A DNA stretch of 64,000 bases, from NCBI RefSeq assembly GCF_900129295.1, contig NZ_FQUU01000021.1, positions 17,716 to 81,715 on the forward strand, given 5' to 3'. Shown here one piece after another: positions 1 through 7,943 of the stretch (position 1 is the stretch's first letter; every line of letters starts with the position of its first letter). The stretch is from Flavisolibacter ginsengisoli DSM 18119. Lineage in GTDB: Bacteria; Bacteroidota; Bacteroidia; Chitinophagales; Chitinophagaceae. Both the position numbers and the translations under genes were made by a program. The notes under the pieces were generated by a model. It did not search any database and was not told the origin of the DNA. It saw only the letters and a program-made list of their open reading frames with translations.

Positions 1-422
1 TTATCTCTTCCAATGGAAGTTTCAGTTCCCCCTCTGCCGCTGCTGGCTGCTCTCCTGGCTGCAATTACAACCTCAGTAAGATTACCTGTATTGTCTGCCA
101 AAGCAACATTGAAGTTGGATTTTTGTCCAAGGGAAAGGTAAACATCATCTCTTTTTTCATCTGAAAACCCTACAAATGAAAAAGTAATTGTATATGGGCC
201 TCCAGGCTGCATATTACTGATATTAAATACACCGCCGGTACGGGAAATAACACGATACACTGTTCCGGTAGGATTATGAACAGCAGTAATGGTGGCACCT
301 ACCAAAGGTTCGTTATTGGAACCCTTTACAATACCTCCGATACTACTATTAGTTTCCTGTGCAAATGTAAAATGCCCCATGGCTAGGGCACATACAAGCA
401 GAGTCAAGATTCTCTTTAGCAT
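1..422 (-). CDS. Oar-like TonB-dependent receptor, N-terminal fragment
   Basis: The gene starts with ATG at 422 on the minus strand and runs off the left edge, so only about 140 residues are visible. A signal peptide (MLKRILTLLVCALAMGHFTFAQ) is followed by a carboxypeptidase-regulatory-like beta-sandwich with GGIVKGSNNEPLVGATITAV, then NMQPGGPYTITFSFVGF and LSLGQ. The pairing of NMxPGGPY with VGF and LxLGQ is typical of Oar/OmpA-related TonB-dependent outer-membrane receptors of Bacteroidota. The TonB box, plug and barrel must lie beyond the window. The substrate cannot be inferred. A possible promoter on the minus strand (TTTCTTTG, plus-strand 445-452) matches the Bacteroidota -7 element with one mismatch. 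Confidence 0.8.
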   Translation of the reverse strand, partial: MLKRILTLLVCALAMGHFTFAQETNSSIGGIVKGSNNEPLVGATITAVHNPTGTVYRVISRTGGVFNISNMQPGGPYTITFSFVGFSDEKRDDVYLSLGQKSNFNVALADNTGNLTEVVIAARRAASSGRGGTETSIGRD

Positions 423-580
423 ATTAATTATTTGTTTTCGGGTGCAAAGAAAGGGAATTAACGAACAATAGTTATTGACAAATATTAACAATTTGTTACC
501 CCAATAAGAGCCTCCAACCCGCTAAAATGCTGCATTTCCTTAAAATGACAAAACTCTGTTTATTAGCCCTGCATAGTTGC

Positions 581-588
581 TACTTTTG
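581..588 (+). promoter_or_regulatory. Bacteroidota -7 promoter element of ribBA
   Basis: TACTTTTG matches the TAnnTTTG consensus and lies 12 bases before the ribBA ATG. The leader is therefore too short for an FMN riboswitch. The -33 region (TGTTTA near 558-563) is weak. Confidence 0.6.
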
Positions 589-600
589 TAAAAAAATCAC

Positions 601-1797
601 ATGCTGAACACGATAGAAAGCGCCATTGAAGATCTGAAAGGGGGGAAACTGGTTATTGTGGTGGATGATGAGGACAGGGAAAATGAAGGGGATTTTATCA
701 CGGCTTCCAGGAATGTAACTCCGGAAGTTATCAATTTCATGAGCAAATATGGAAGAGGGTTAATATGCGTTCCCATGCTTGAAGACCGCTGTAACGAGCT
801 GGGACTTGAGTTAATGGTCAATAACAATACGGCCCTGCATGAAACTGCTTTTACAGTATCTGTCGATCTGCTAGGTCATGGCTGTACAACGGGTATTTCA
901 GCCCACGACAGGGCTAAAACTGTTCAAGCTCTTATAGATCCGGCTACAAAGCCTGAAGATTTGGGCAAGCCTGGTCATATTTTTCCTTTGAGGGCAAAGA
1001 AAGGTGGTGTATTGAGAAGGGCAGGGCATACGGAGGCCACGGTTGACCTGGCAAGGCTGGCAGGATTTGAGCCATCCGGTGTATTGGTGGAGATCATGAA
1101 TGATGATGGTTCCATGGCGCGTTTGCCTGAATTAATGGAAATAGCTAAAAAGTTTGACTTTAAGATCATCTCCATAAAAGACCTGATAGAATATCGCATC
1201 AAGCGGGATTCATTGATAGACGAGATAGTGCGGGTAGATATGCCCACACAATATGGCCATTTTAAACTGGTAGCCTTCCAGGAAAAGAACAGCAGTAATG
1301 AACACCTGGCATTGATCAAAGGATCCTGGCAGCCTGAAGAACCTGTAATGGTGCGTATGCACTCCTCCTGTTTTACAGGTGATATCCTTGCATCCCTGCG
1401 CTGCGATTGTGGTGAACAGCTTCACCAGGCCATGCAAATGGTGGAGGCTGAAGGCAAGGGAGCTATCATATATATGAACCAGGAAGGACGGGGCATTGGC
1501 CTGCTCAACAAACTGAAAGCTTACCGGCTGCAGGAACAAGGCATGGATACCGTGGAAGCTAATTTGCACCTGGGTTTTCAAACCGATCAGCGGGATTATG
1601 GTGTTGGTGCCCAGATTCTAAGGCACCTTGGAATTACCAAGCTTAGGTTGATATCCAATAACCCTAAAAAAAGAGTAGGGTTGATTGGTTATGGCCTGGA
1701 GATCGTAGAAAACCTGCCTATTAAAGTGGAACCGAACCCGCATAACCAGAAATACCTGCAGACAAAAAAAGATAAGATGGGGCATGAGATACTGTAA
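601..1797 (+). CDS. ribBA: bifunctional 3,4-dihydroxy-2-butanone-4-phosphate synthase / GTP cyclohydrolase II
   Basis: This 398-residue fusion catalyses both entry reactions of riboflavin synthesis in the cytosol. The N-terminal half (about 1-200) converts ribulose 5-phosphate to the four-carbon unit and shows the acidic metal-binding loop [11 protein letters not shown] plus [13 protein letters not shown]. The C-terminal half opens the GTP ring and has the zinc ligands in [18 protein letters not shown] followed by NQEGRGIGL. The length and order match the usual RibBA fusion. The gene stands alone, with its own promoter immediately upstream, and converges on tamB. No FMN riboswitch fits in the short leader. 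Confidence 0.96.
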   Translation: MLNTIESAIEDLKGGKLVIVVDDEDRENEGDFITASRNVTPEVINFMSKYGRGLICVPMLEDRCNELGLELMVNNNTALHETAFTVSVDLLGHGCTTGISAHDRAKTVQALIDPATKPEDLGKPGHIFPLRAKKGGVLRRAGHTEATVDLARLAGFEPSGVLVEIMNDDGSMARLPELMEIAKKFDFKIISIKDLIEYRIKRDSLIDEIVRVDMPTQYGHFKLVAFQEKNSSNEHLALIKGSWQPEEPVMVRMHSSCFTGDILASLRCDCGEQLHQAMQMVEAEGKGAIIYMNQEGRGIGLLNKLKAYRLQEQGMDTVEANLHLGFQTDQRDYGVGAQILRHLGITKLRLISNNPKKRVGLIGYGLEIVENLPIKVEPNPHNQKYLQTKKDKMGHEIL

Positions 1798-1868
1798 TAA
1801 CTGAACAAGTTAGTGAACGCCCCTGGAAATTATTGTTGTTGGGTGGAATCCTTTACCAGGTTATCATT

Positions 1869-4800
1869 TTAGGGCGGATTATTAGCGCTTTTTAATTTGC
1901 CCCTGCTTTTTTTCTTTTTCTTATTGGCGTTAAACACATCTCCAACCGTGTCAAATTCTTTTCCATAAGAGAGGCTGGCTCCATAGCGGCGTGTTTGCAG
2001 GTTTCCTGCCGTTGAAGTTGCAGTAAGAAAGTCTGCATTCTCCCGGTAAAAGAAAGTGGCCCTTACAGAACCTGATTTATTCAGAAGCAATTCAATTGTA
2101 ACATCAGGGAACAATCGAATACTTTGCTGGAAGTCCGATTGAATAGGTACATCAAATGTACCCCCAACAGTAAAGTTCAGGCGGCCTTCAAAAAGTGATT
2201 TTCCAACGGTAACGTTTACATCTCCCTGGTTAATGCGTAGTAAGCCCCTCTGGTCAGGATTGATCAGATTCCTGTTATACAGGGAACCAGTAAAGTTCAA
2301 TGTCAGTTTGTTTTGCTGCAGCACTTTACCCAGTAATTCATTGATACGGCGATTGACCTCTCCAAACAATAATCCCGAAATGGTACTAGATATGGCTTCT
2401 CCAAAAGGATTGGCATTGGCACGCTGGTCTTCAAATGGAGCAAAGCTGTTGAAAACGATCAGGTAGGTAACCTGTTTATTGAGTTCATTTGGGTTCTTTT
2501 CAATCTGTTGAATACCAAATGCAACCCCGGGATCACGGTAGATCAGGCTATTACTGGGGAACTCCAGCTTAAAATTGAAATTGGGTTGGAACAATTCTCC
2601 CGATAGGTTAGCAACTACGTTTACATCATCTCTAAATCCGGCCAGGCTCTTAGTTTGGCTACTAGATAATGAAAGAATGGTATTTGCCAGGGGCGCAAAG
2701 CTTACATTTTCGGCTGTATAAACAGCGTCAAGATTTATAGTTGCTTTATATGGATCTCCGCTCCACTCTATATAATTGTTAGCGCCTTTGCGCAATACAA
2801 ATGGTTTTTTGAAAAAGGACTGAAACGTAAAAAGGTAATTCCCTTCATCGATGTTATAACGACCATTAATGGTCAATGGGTCTGTAGTACCAGAGTGAAT
2901 GGTAAGAATGCCGGATCCCTTGCCTTTAATAATATCACCGGTCAGTTCATCCAATATTACTTCCATATTCACCATGGGATTGGCAGTTAGGGTAATATCA
3001 TATTTCAGGTTGGAAGCAGAACCACTCAGGGCAGAAGGATTCATCTCGGTACCATATTTCTTTTCCACCATAAAGGCTGCCTGGCTGCTATGCCGTGAAT
3101 TGGAAGGGGGAAGGGTAATGAATGAACTGTCAGTTTCAGAGGCTTTAACTTCTATGATCATCTGCATATCCTTCTGGGGGCCTACCAATACAAAGTTGCC
3201 TGAACCCATTGCCCTTCCATAGAATAGCTGGTTGTCATTGTAAGTAGTATTCAGCAATTCCATCTGCCTGGATTGCGTCTGCACCACCAGGTCAAAATAC
3301 AGGTCACTAAAGGAATGGTGTGTAATATTTCCTTTGAGCACTGCCACATTGCCAAAACGGTCCCGTAACTTGATCCCATTCAAATCAATCTCGTTCTTTT
3401 TCAACTCTATCTCGGTATCATCAACTTTATACGTGACCTGTGTGAAGTTCACCTTGAAGCTGGCATCCTTCAGGCGGGCCTTAGCCAGGTAATCACGGTC
3501 GCTCCCCTCACCAACAATATCTACATCCCCCGTAATAAATCCCTGCAGGTCTGAAAATAGTAATCCAATAAAACGCTCGAGGTATTTTAACTGGAAGTTC
3601 CTGGGGTGAAGGGATATCCTATCCCTGAACGTATTGGCTGAATCTTTAAAATCCATTGCCAGGTCAAAATCAATATGATGGTCAGGGTCAATATTATTTC
3701 CCTTACCTGTCAGCATTCCTGTTTTGTTATTGTATAAGGCGGCTGCCTGGACCTGCCCAATAGAATCATTGTCAAATCGCAGTTCATCTGTATGAATGTT
3801 TGCCATTACATTGAACTTATTCTGCGGGTCTTCTACCACAATATCTCCATGTAATAATCCTTCCAACCTGTTATGAGGAGTGATAAAGGGAGAGATATCA
3901 CCCAGGTTCAGGTTGCGCAGGCTGATGTGCAGATCATTCCAGTTTCCGATGGCTGAAGGCTGTGTACCTATCTGCACCTCCTGGTTGGATTCTTTTAATA
4001 GCAACTGTCCCTGTACAATAGTGTTCCTTCTGAAATTCAATTCACCCCCCTGTTCGATGGACCAGTTCTTTCCATTCAGTACAAATGAAGAGGGTTTAAA
4101 CAGAACCGACAACCCATCACTGAAGGTTTTTATCTGTGCTGAAATATCTGCCTGGTTGATGGTCTGGTTGGCCAAGGTATTGACAGTTACTTCCGACACA
4201 TCATTTTGTGCTTCGATAGTGAACCTTGTTTGGGGGAACATTAAGGTTTCACTAACCACTGCATTGTTTACCTGGCCTGTCAATGTCAGCTTTTGGAAGT
4301 TACCCGTTCCTTTCAATTGCACATCCGAGAAATTGAATTGGCGGTAAGCAAAAAAAGGAATGTCAGCATCTACATCCATTGTGTTGGCTGCTGTGTTCAA
4401 AGCTCCGGTTATATGACTGTTATTAAAGCCTGTCAGGCTTGTATCGATCAATTGTATGTAATCTTCCACAACACCTGTGGTAATATCAAATGTGAACGCC
4501 TGTGGTTTGATATTTTTTGGAGCCTTTATATAAGAGGGATAGTAACGGCTTAGGAAAACCGTGAAAGCAGCAGGGAGGCTGTTCAGATCAAAGTTGCCGG
4601 AAATGACTGCATCAAACTCATTGGAATTTAATCTGAGAGTTTTCACTCCATCGTTAAAATGGGAAGAAACAACCAGGGAATCAAAACTTAGCCTTTTACT
4701 ATTATTCAATAGCGTGGCATTGGTGATCCTGGCATTTCCCAGTAAATTGGATAGGGAATTACCCTGCAGTTTCAGGTCAAATGCGCCACTAAGCTGCACA

Positions 4801-6584
4801 TCCTGTTTGGATAGGTTTAATGCTTTTAAATTGATGTTGGTAATATTTGCCTTTGCGTCAAAAAGAGGAGTCTTACCGGACAGATCAATCAGGCCATCCA
4901 GGCTTAGATCGGCATTTGGATCCTTGATCACAAAATTCCCATTGAATTTGCGGTTGCTTAATACACCCTTTGCTATGATATTGTTATAGGTATACCCTCC
5001 GAATCCAAAGCGGCGAATATTGCCATCAACCTTCATGTCGAGGGTGTTCCAGTCAAAACCTGAACCATTAACTGTTCCATTAAAATCAACTATGCCTAGC
5101 TGGGAGCTGTTTAAAAACCGGCCCAGTTCAAATCCACTGGTAGCGATCTTTCCAGAATACACAGGATCTCCTTTGTGAGGAAATTTCATGTTCAGGTCAG
5201 TCGTCAGTGTTCCAAGCGCAGTATTGAGAGTGCCATAGGTGACGAAATTATTGATGAAACCTGTGTAGGAACCTGAAAAGCGCAGGTAGCCCAATGCACG
5301 CAGGTTAGGGGAGGTGATATTCCTTAAAGCAGGAATAAAATTAACTGCATCAGCATAGGTGGTTCTCAGGTCACTGGCCTCCACATTGATCAGTGTTTCA
5401 TTAATATTAGGCAAGCCTACCAGGCTAATATTGCCATTGATATAGGTTTTATCTCCTGCCCACAATTCAAGGTCACGGCCATTCAGGGCGTCTACTGATC
5501 CTTGAACTTTTCCATTGATTCGTATAACGCGGTTCCAGTCTTTTACATCCGGTGCAAAAAAAGCGATATCATCACTGGCCAGGGATGCCTTGCTAAAATT
5601 GGCTTCCATGATCACATCATGCACAAAATTCTTCATCCCTTTTTTGAAGTTCATGGAAAAATAATTTCCAAGCACGCTCTTATTGGTTCGCAGGTCCAGG
5701 TTCTCAAAAACCATGGCTCCGGGCTCAAAGCGGGTATCTGCCTTTAATCTTCTTACAATAAGGCCGCTGCGTTCCCTTGCTGAAATGTCGACCCTTCCTC
5801 TTATAGTATCATTGGCCCAGCCTACATTTTTAAAACTCCCTGTAATGGTGCTGAAATCCATATGCTCTCCATCAAAAACACCTGGAGGCGCCAGCTTGCT
5901 TTCATTGTCAGATCTGAACCTGCCATTGGTAATGTTCACATTACTCAATAATAAAGTCCATTCAGGAGGAGAAGAACTCTTTTTACTGATAGTGTCTTTG
6001 TTGGGAGGCTTAAGCCCTTTATAGGAAAAGGTGGAAAAGTAAGGATCTACCAGGTCCAGTTTCGAAATATCGAGTGTTTTTCCTGTAAGTGAGATCTGCC
6101 TGGCATCCATGTCCAAAGACTTCACTTTGATCACCATATCATTTCCTGTCCATGCATCTTTCTGAACAAAAGAGACATTATCCAATTCCACTTTTTTCAG
6201 GTCAAATTGGATGCCTGAACTTTTTTTAGTACTGGTATCGGATGAAGCAAAATATTTTCCCAGGAAGTTGTAGTTCCAAACCGAGTCTTTCCTGTTGAAG
6301 TTCACTATAGCATTGGAAAGGCCAATGTATTGCAATTCTGCCTTATCCTTAAAAAAGAACCAGTCGGTAATAAGAACCTTAACCGTTCCGGCATACATCA
6401 GGGTGTCCTTGTTCTGGTCTTGTATGAAAACTCCCTGGAGGTCCATTTTGTCAAAAAAATGGAAACGAACATGGTTAATGCTGATATGTGTCTTTAGGTC
6501 GCGGGAAAGCTTTCGGGTAACCTGCCGGGTAAGCCAGTTTTGTCCCCAATCAGTTTGCAACAGGCCAATGACAAGGACCATCAC
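1869..6584 (-). CDS. TamB-like translocation/assembly module protein (DUF490 C-terminus)
   Basis: This is a very large (1571 residues from the GTG used here) envelope protein with an N-terminal hydrophobic anchor and a long body of repeated beta-strand segments, like the TamB/AsmA-like proteins thought to form a lipid-conducting groove between the two membranes. The last 400 residues contain the DUF490/TamB signature style (GxxLTIHSGTTDPLTINGRY, then the SLIYRDPGVAFGIQQI region), ending in a barrel-like tail and a lysine-rich stretch. The annotated start (GTG 6584, ATG 6581) leaves only half an anchor. The frame stays open about 32 codons further upstream and encodes basic residues plus a full hydrophobic helix (RKFAKIFSRVLLAILLVMVL). 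The true start may therefore be a rare codon upstream, for example CTG at 6635. Confidence 0.85.
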   Translation of the reverse strand: MMVLVIGLLQTDWGQNWLTRQVTRKLSRDLKTHISINHVRFHFFDKMDLQGVFIQDQNKDTLMYAGTVKVLITDWFFFKDKAELQYIGLSNAIVNFNRKDSVWNYNFLGKYFASSDTSTKKSSGIQFDLKKVELDNVSFVQKDAWTGNDMVIKVKSLDMDARQISLTGKTLDISKLDLVDPYFSTFSYKGLKPPNKDTISKKSSSPPEWTLLLSNVNITNGRFRSDNESKLAPPGVFDGEHMDFSTITGSFKNVGWANDTIRGRVDISARERSGLIVRRLKADTRFEPGAMVFENLDLRTNKSVLGNYFSMNFKKGMKNFVHDVIMEANFSKASLASDDIAFFAPDVKDWNRVIRINGKVQGSVDALNGRDLELWAGDKTYINGNISLVGLPNINETLINVEASDLRTTYADAVNFIPALRNITSPNLRALGYLRFSGSYTGFINNFVTYGTLNTALGTLTTDLNMKFPHKGDPVYSGKIATSGFELGRFLNSSQLGIVDFNGTVNGSGFDWNTLDMKVDGNIRRFGFGGYTYNNIIAKGVLSNRKFNGNFVIKDPNADLSLDGLIDLSGKTPLFDAKANITNINLKALNLSKQDVQLSGAFDLKLQGNSLSNLLGNARITNATLLNNSKRLSFDSLVVSSHFNDGVKTLRLNSNEFDAVISGNFDLNSLPAAFTVFLSRYYPSYIKAPKNIKPQAFTFDITTGVVEDYIQLIDTSLTGFNNSHITGALNTAANTMDVDADIPFFAYRQFNFSDVQLKGTGNFQKLTLTGQVNNAVVSETLMFPQTRFTIEAQNDVSEVTVNTLANQTINQADISAQIKTFSDGLSVLFKPSSFVLNGKNWSIEQGGELNFRRNTIVQGQLLLKESNQEVQIGTQPSAIGNWNDLHISLRNLNLGDISPFITPHNRLEGLLHGDIVVEDPQNKFNVMANIHTDELRFDNDSIGQVQAAALYNNKTGMLTGKGNNIDPDHHIDFDLAMDFKDSANTFRDRISLHPRNFQLKYLERFIGLLFSDLQGFITGDVDIVGEGSDRDYLAKARLKDASFKVNFTQVTYKVDDTEIELKKNEIDLNGIKLRDRFGNVAVLKGNITHHSFSDLYFDLVVQTQSRQMELLNTTYNDNQLFYGRAMGSGNFVLVGPQKDMQMIIEVKASETDSSFITLPPSNSRHSSQAAFMVEKKYGTEMNPSALSGSASNLKYDITLTANPMVNMEVILDELTGDIIKGKGSGILTIHSGTTDPLTINGRYNIDEGNYLFTFQSFFKKPFVLRKGANNYIEWSGDPYKATINLDAVYTAENVSFAPLANTILSLSSSQTKSLAGFRDDVNVVANLSGELFQPNFNFKLEFPSNSLIYRDPGVAFGIQQIEKNPNELNKQVTYLIVFNSFAPFEDQRANANPFGEAISSTISGLLFGEVNRRINELLGKVLQQNKLTLNFTGSLYNRNLINPDQRGLLRINQGDVNVTVGKSLFEGRLNFTVGGTFDVPIQSDFQQSIRLFPDVTIELLLNKSGSVRATFFYRENADFLTATSTAGNLQTRRYGASLSYGKEFDTVGDVFNANKKKKKSRGKLKSANNPP

Positions 6585-6860
6585 TAATAAAATAGCGAGC
6601 AGGACCCGGCTGAATATTTTGGCAAACTTTCTCAGGGAAGAATTTTTAATAAGTGTAAAAGTAGCTAATCAGTAAGTTAAGACCAATTTGAACGCTTTTG
6701 GTTGTACCAAATAAATGTGAAATGATGATGAATGGCACTAATGAATATTTATTTATGACCTGTATCAGCAAATTTTTATGGACAGTAAATGAACTTCGTC
6801 CGTGCGCGGATGAAACCGGCTGACTGCCTTTTAACTTATATATGAATAATTCAATCGGCC

Positions 6861-6868
6861 TATCTTCG
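6861..6868 (+). promoter_or_regulatory. -7 promoter element of mdh
   Basis: TATCTTCG is a common variant of the Bacteroidota TAnnTTTG element and lies 41 bases upstream of the malate dehydrogenase ATG in the divergent intergenic region shared with tamB. Confidence 0.5.
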
Positions 6869-6909
6869 CAGCGCAAATAATTTTTCTCACACATAAATTT
6901 AAATCATCA

Positions 6910-7839
6910 ATGAAAGTTACAGTTGTAGGCGCTGGAGCTGTTGGAGCTACCACGGCCGATAACATTGCCCGTAGAGAACTGTGTGAAGAGCTGGTGTTAC
7001 TGGATATTAAGGAAGGTCTTGCCGAAGGAAAAGCTCTTGATATGACACAAACTGCTGCCTTGCTTGGTTTTGATACCAAGATCACCGGCAGCACCAGCGA
7101 CTACTCAAAAACAAAAGGTTCTGATGTAGTTGTTATCACATCTGGCCTTCCACGCAAGCCAGGCATGACCCGTGAAGAGTTGATCGGTACCAATGCCAAT
7201 ATTGTAAAAGGTGTAACACAAAATATCTTACAATACTCACCAGATGCTATCATCGTTGTTATCAGCAATCCAATGGATACGATGACCTACCTGACCTTAC
7301 AGTCTAGTGGTGTTGCTAAAAACAAGATCATAGGTATGGGTGGCATATTGGATAGTGCACGTTTTAAGTGTTATTTAAGCATGGCCCTGAATTGTTCTCC
7401 CAATGACCTGAATGCTATTGTAATCGGCGGTCATGGAGATACAACCATGATCCCACTGATCCGCTATGCTACCTGGAATAGCGTACCTGTAACTGAGTTT
7501 TTAAGTGCAGAGCAACAACAAAAAATAGTTGCAGATACCATGGTTGGTGGTGCTACACTTACCAAGCTGATCGGTACTTCTGCCTGGTATGCTCCAGGAG
7601 CTGCAGGTGCTGCATTGGTGGAAAGCATTGTAAGGGATGAGAAAAAGTTATTCTCCTGCTGCGTATCACTGGATGGTGAATATGGGCAAAAAGATATCTG
7701 TCTGGGTGTGCCTGTTGTTTTAGGCAAGAATGGATGGGAGAAGATCGTGGATTATAAATTGAATGGCGATGAGCAGGCTGCTTTTAATAAGAGCGCCGAC
7801 GCTGTACGCAATATGAATGATGTATTGAAGATGCTTTAA
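6910..7839 (+). CDS. mdh: malate dehydrogenase (LDH-like type)
   Basis: NAD-dependent malate dehydrogenase of the TCA cycle, 309 residues, the usual length for the lactate-dehydrogenase-like class. The Rossmann glycine motif GAGAVGATTADNIARRE opens the protein. GLPRKPGMTREEL carries the substrate-binding arginines after the mobile loop, ISNPMDTMTY follows, and GGHGDTTMIPL contains the catalytic histidine. The arginine-rich substrate loop argues for malate rather than lactate. The gene is monocistronic: its own -7 element lies upstream and a strong hairpin terminator follows 20 bases after the stop. Confidence 0.95.
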   Translation: MKVTVVGAGAVGATTADNIARRELCEELVLLDIKEGLAEGKALDMTQTAALLGFDTKITGSTSDYSKTKGSDVVVITSGLPRKPGMTREELIGTNANIVKGVTQNILQYSPDAIIVVISNPMDTMTYLTLQSSGVAKNKIIGMGGILDSARFKCYLSMALNCSPNDLNAIVIGGHGDTTMIPLIRYATWNSVPVTEFLSAEQQQKIVADTMVGGATLTKLIGTSAWYAPGAAGAALVESIVRDEKKLFSCCVSLDGEYGQKDICLGVPVVLGKNGWEKIVDYKLNGDEQAAFNKSADAVRNMNDVLKML

Positions 7840-7858
7840 ATACCAATTCACAACCATT

Positions 7859-7897
7859 GGACCGTCACCAAAGAAATTTGGTGACGGTCTTTTTTTG
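7859..7897 (+). terminator. intrinsic terminator after mdh
   Basis: A perfect 12-bp stem (ACCGTCACCAAA with TTTGGTGACGGT) closes on a GAAA loop and is followed by CTTTTTTT. It serves mdh, and its position 47 bases before the end of the converging S8 peptidase gene makes read-through protection in both directions plausible. Confidence 0.9.
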
Positions 7898-7943
7898 CCC
7901 TGGCTGACATACAATTTTGTAACTGATTTCTCACGTTATTTTT

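Noticed and set aside
423..600. FMN riboswitch in front of ribBA
   Set aside because: The promoter lies 12 bases before the ATG and no RFN-like conserved stems are visible.
1869..6584. Plus-strand frames of 77-155 codons inside tamB (for example 3880-4347)
   Set aside because: Antisense shadows of a continuous 1571-codon gene with no start context or known motifs.
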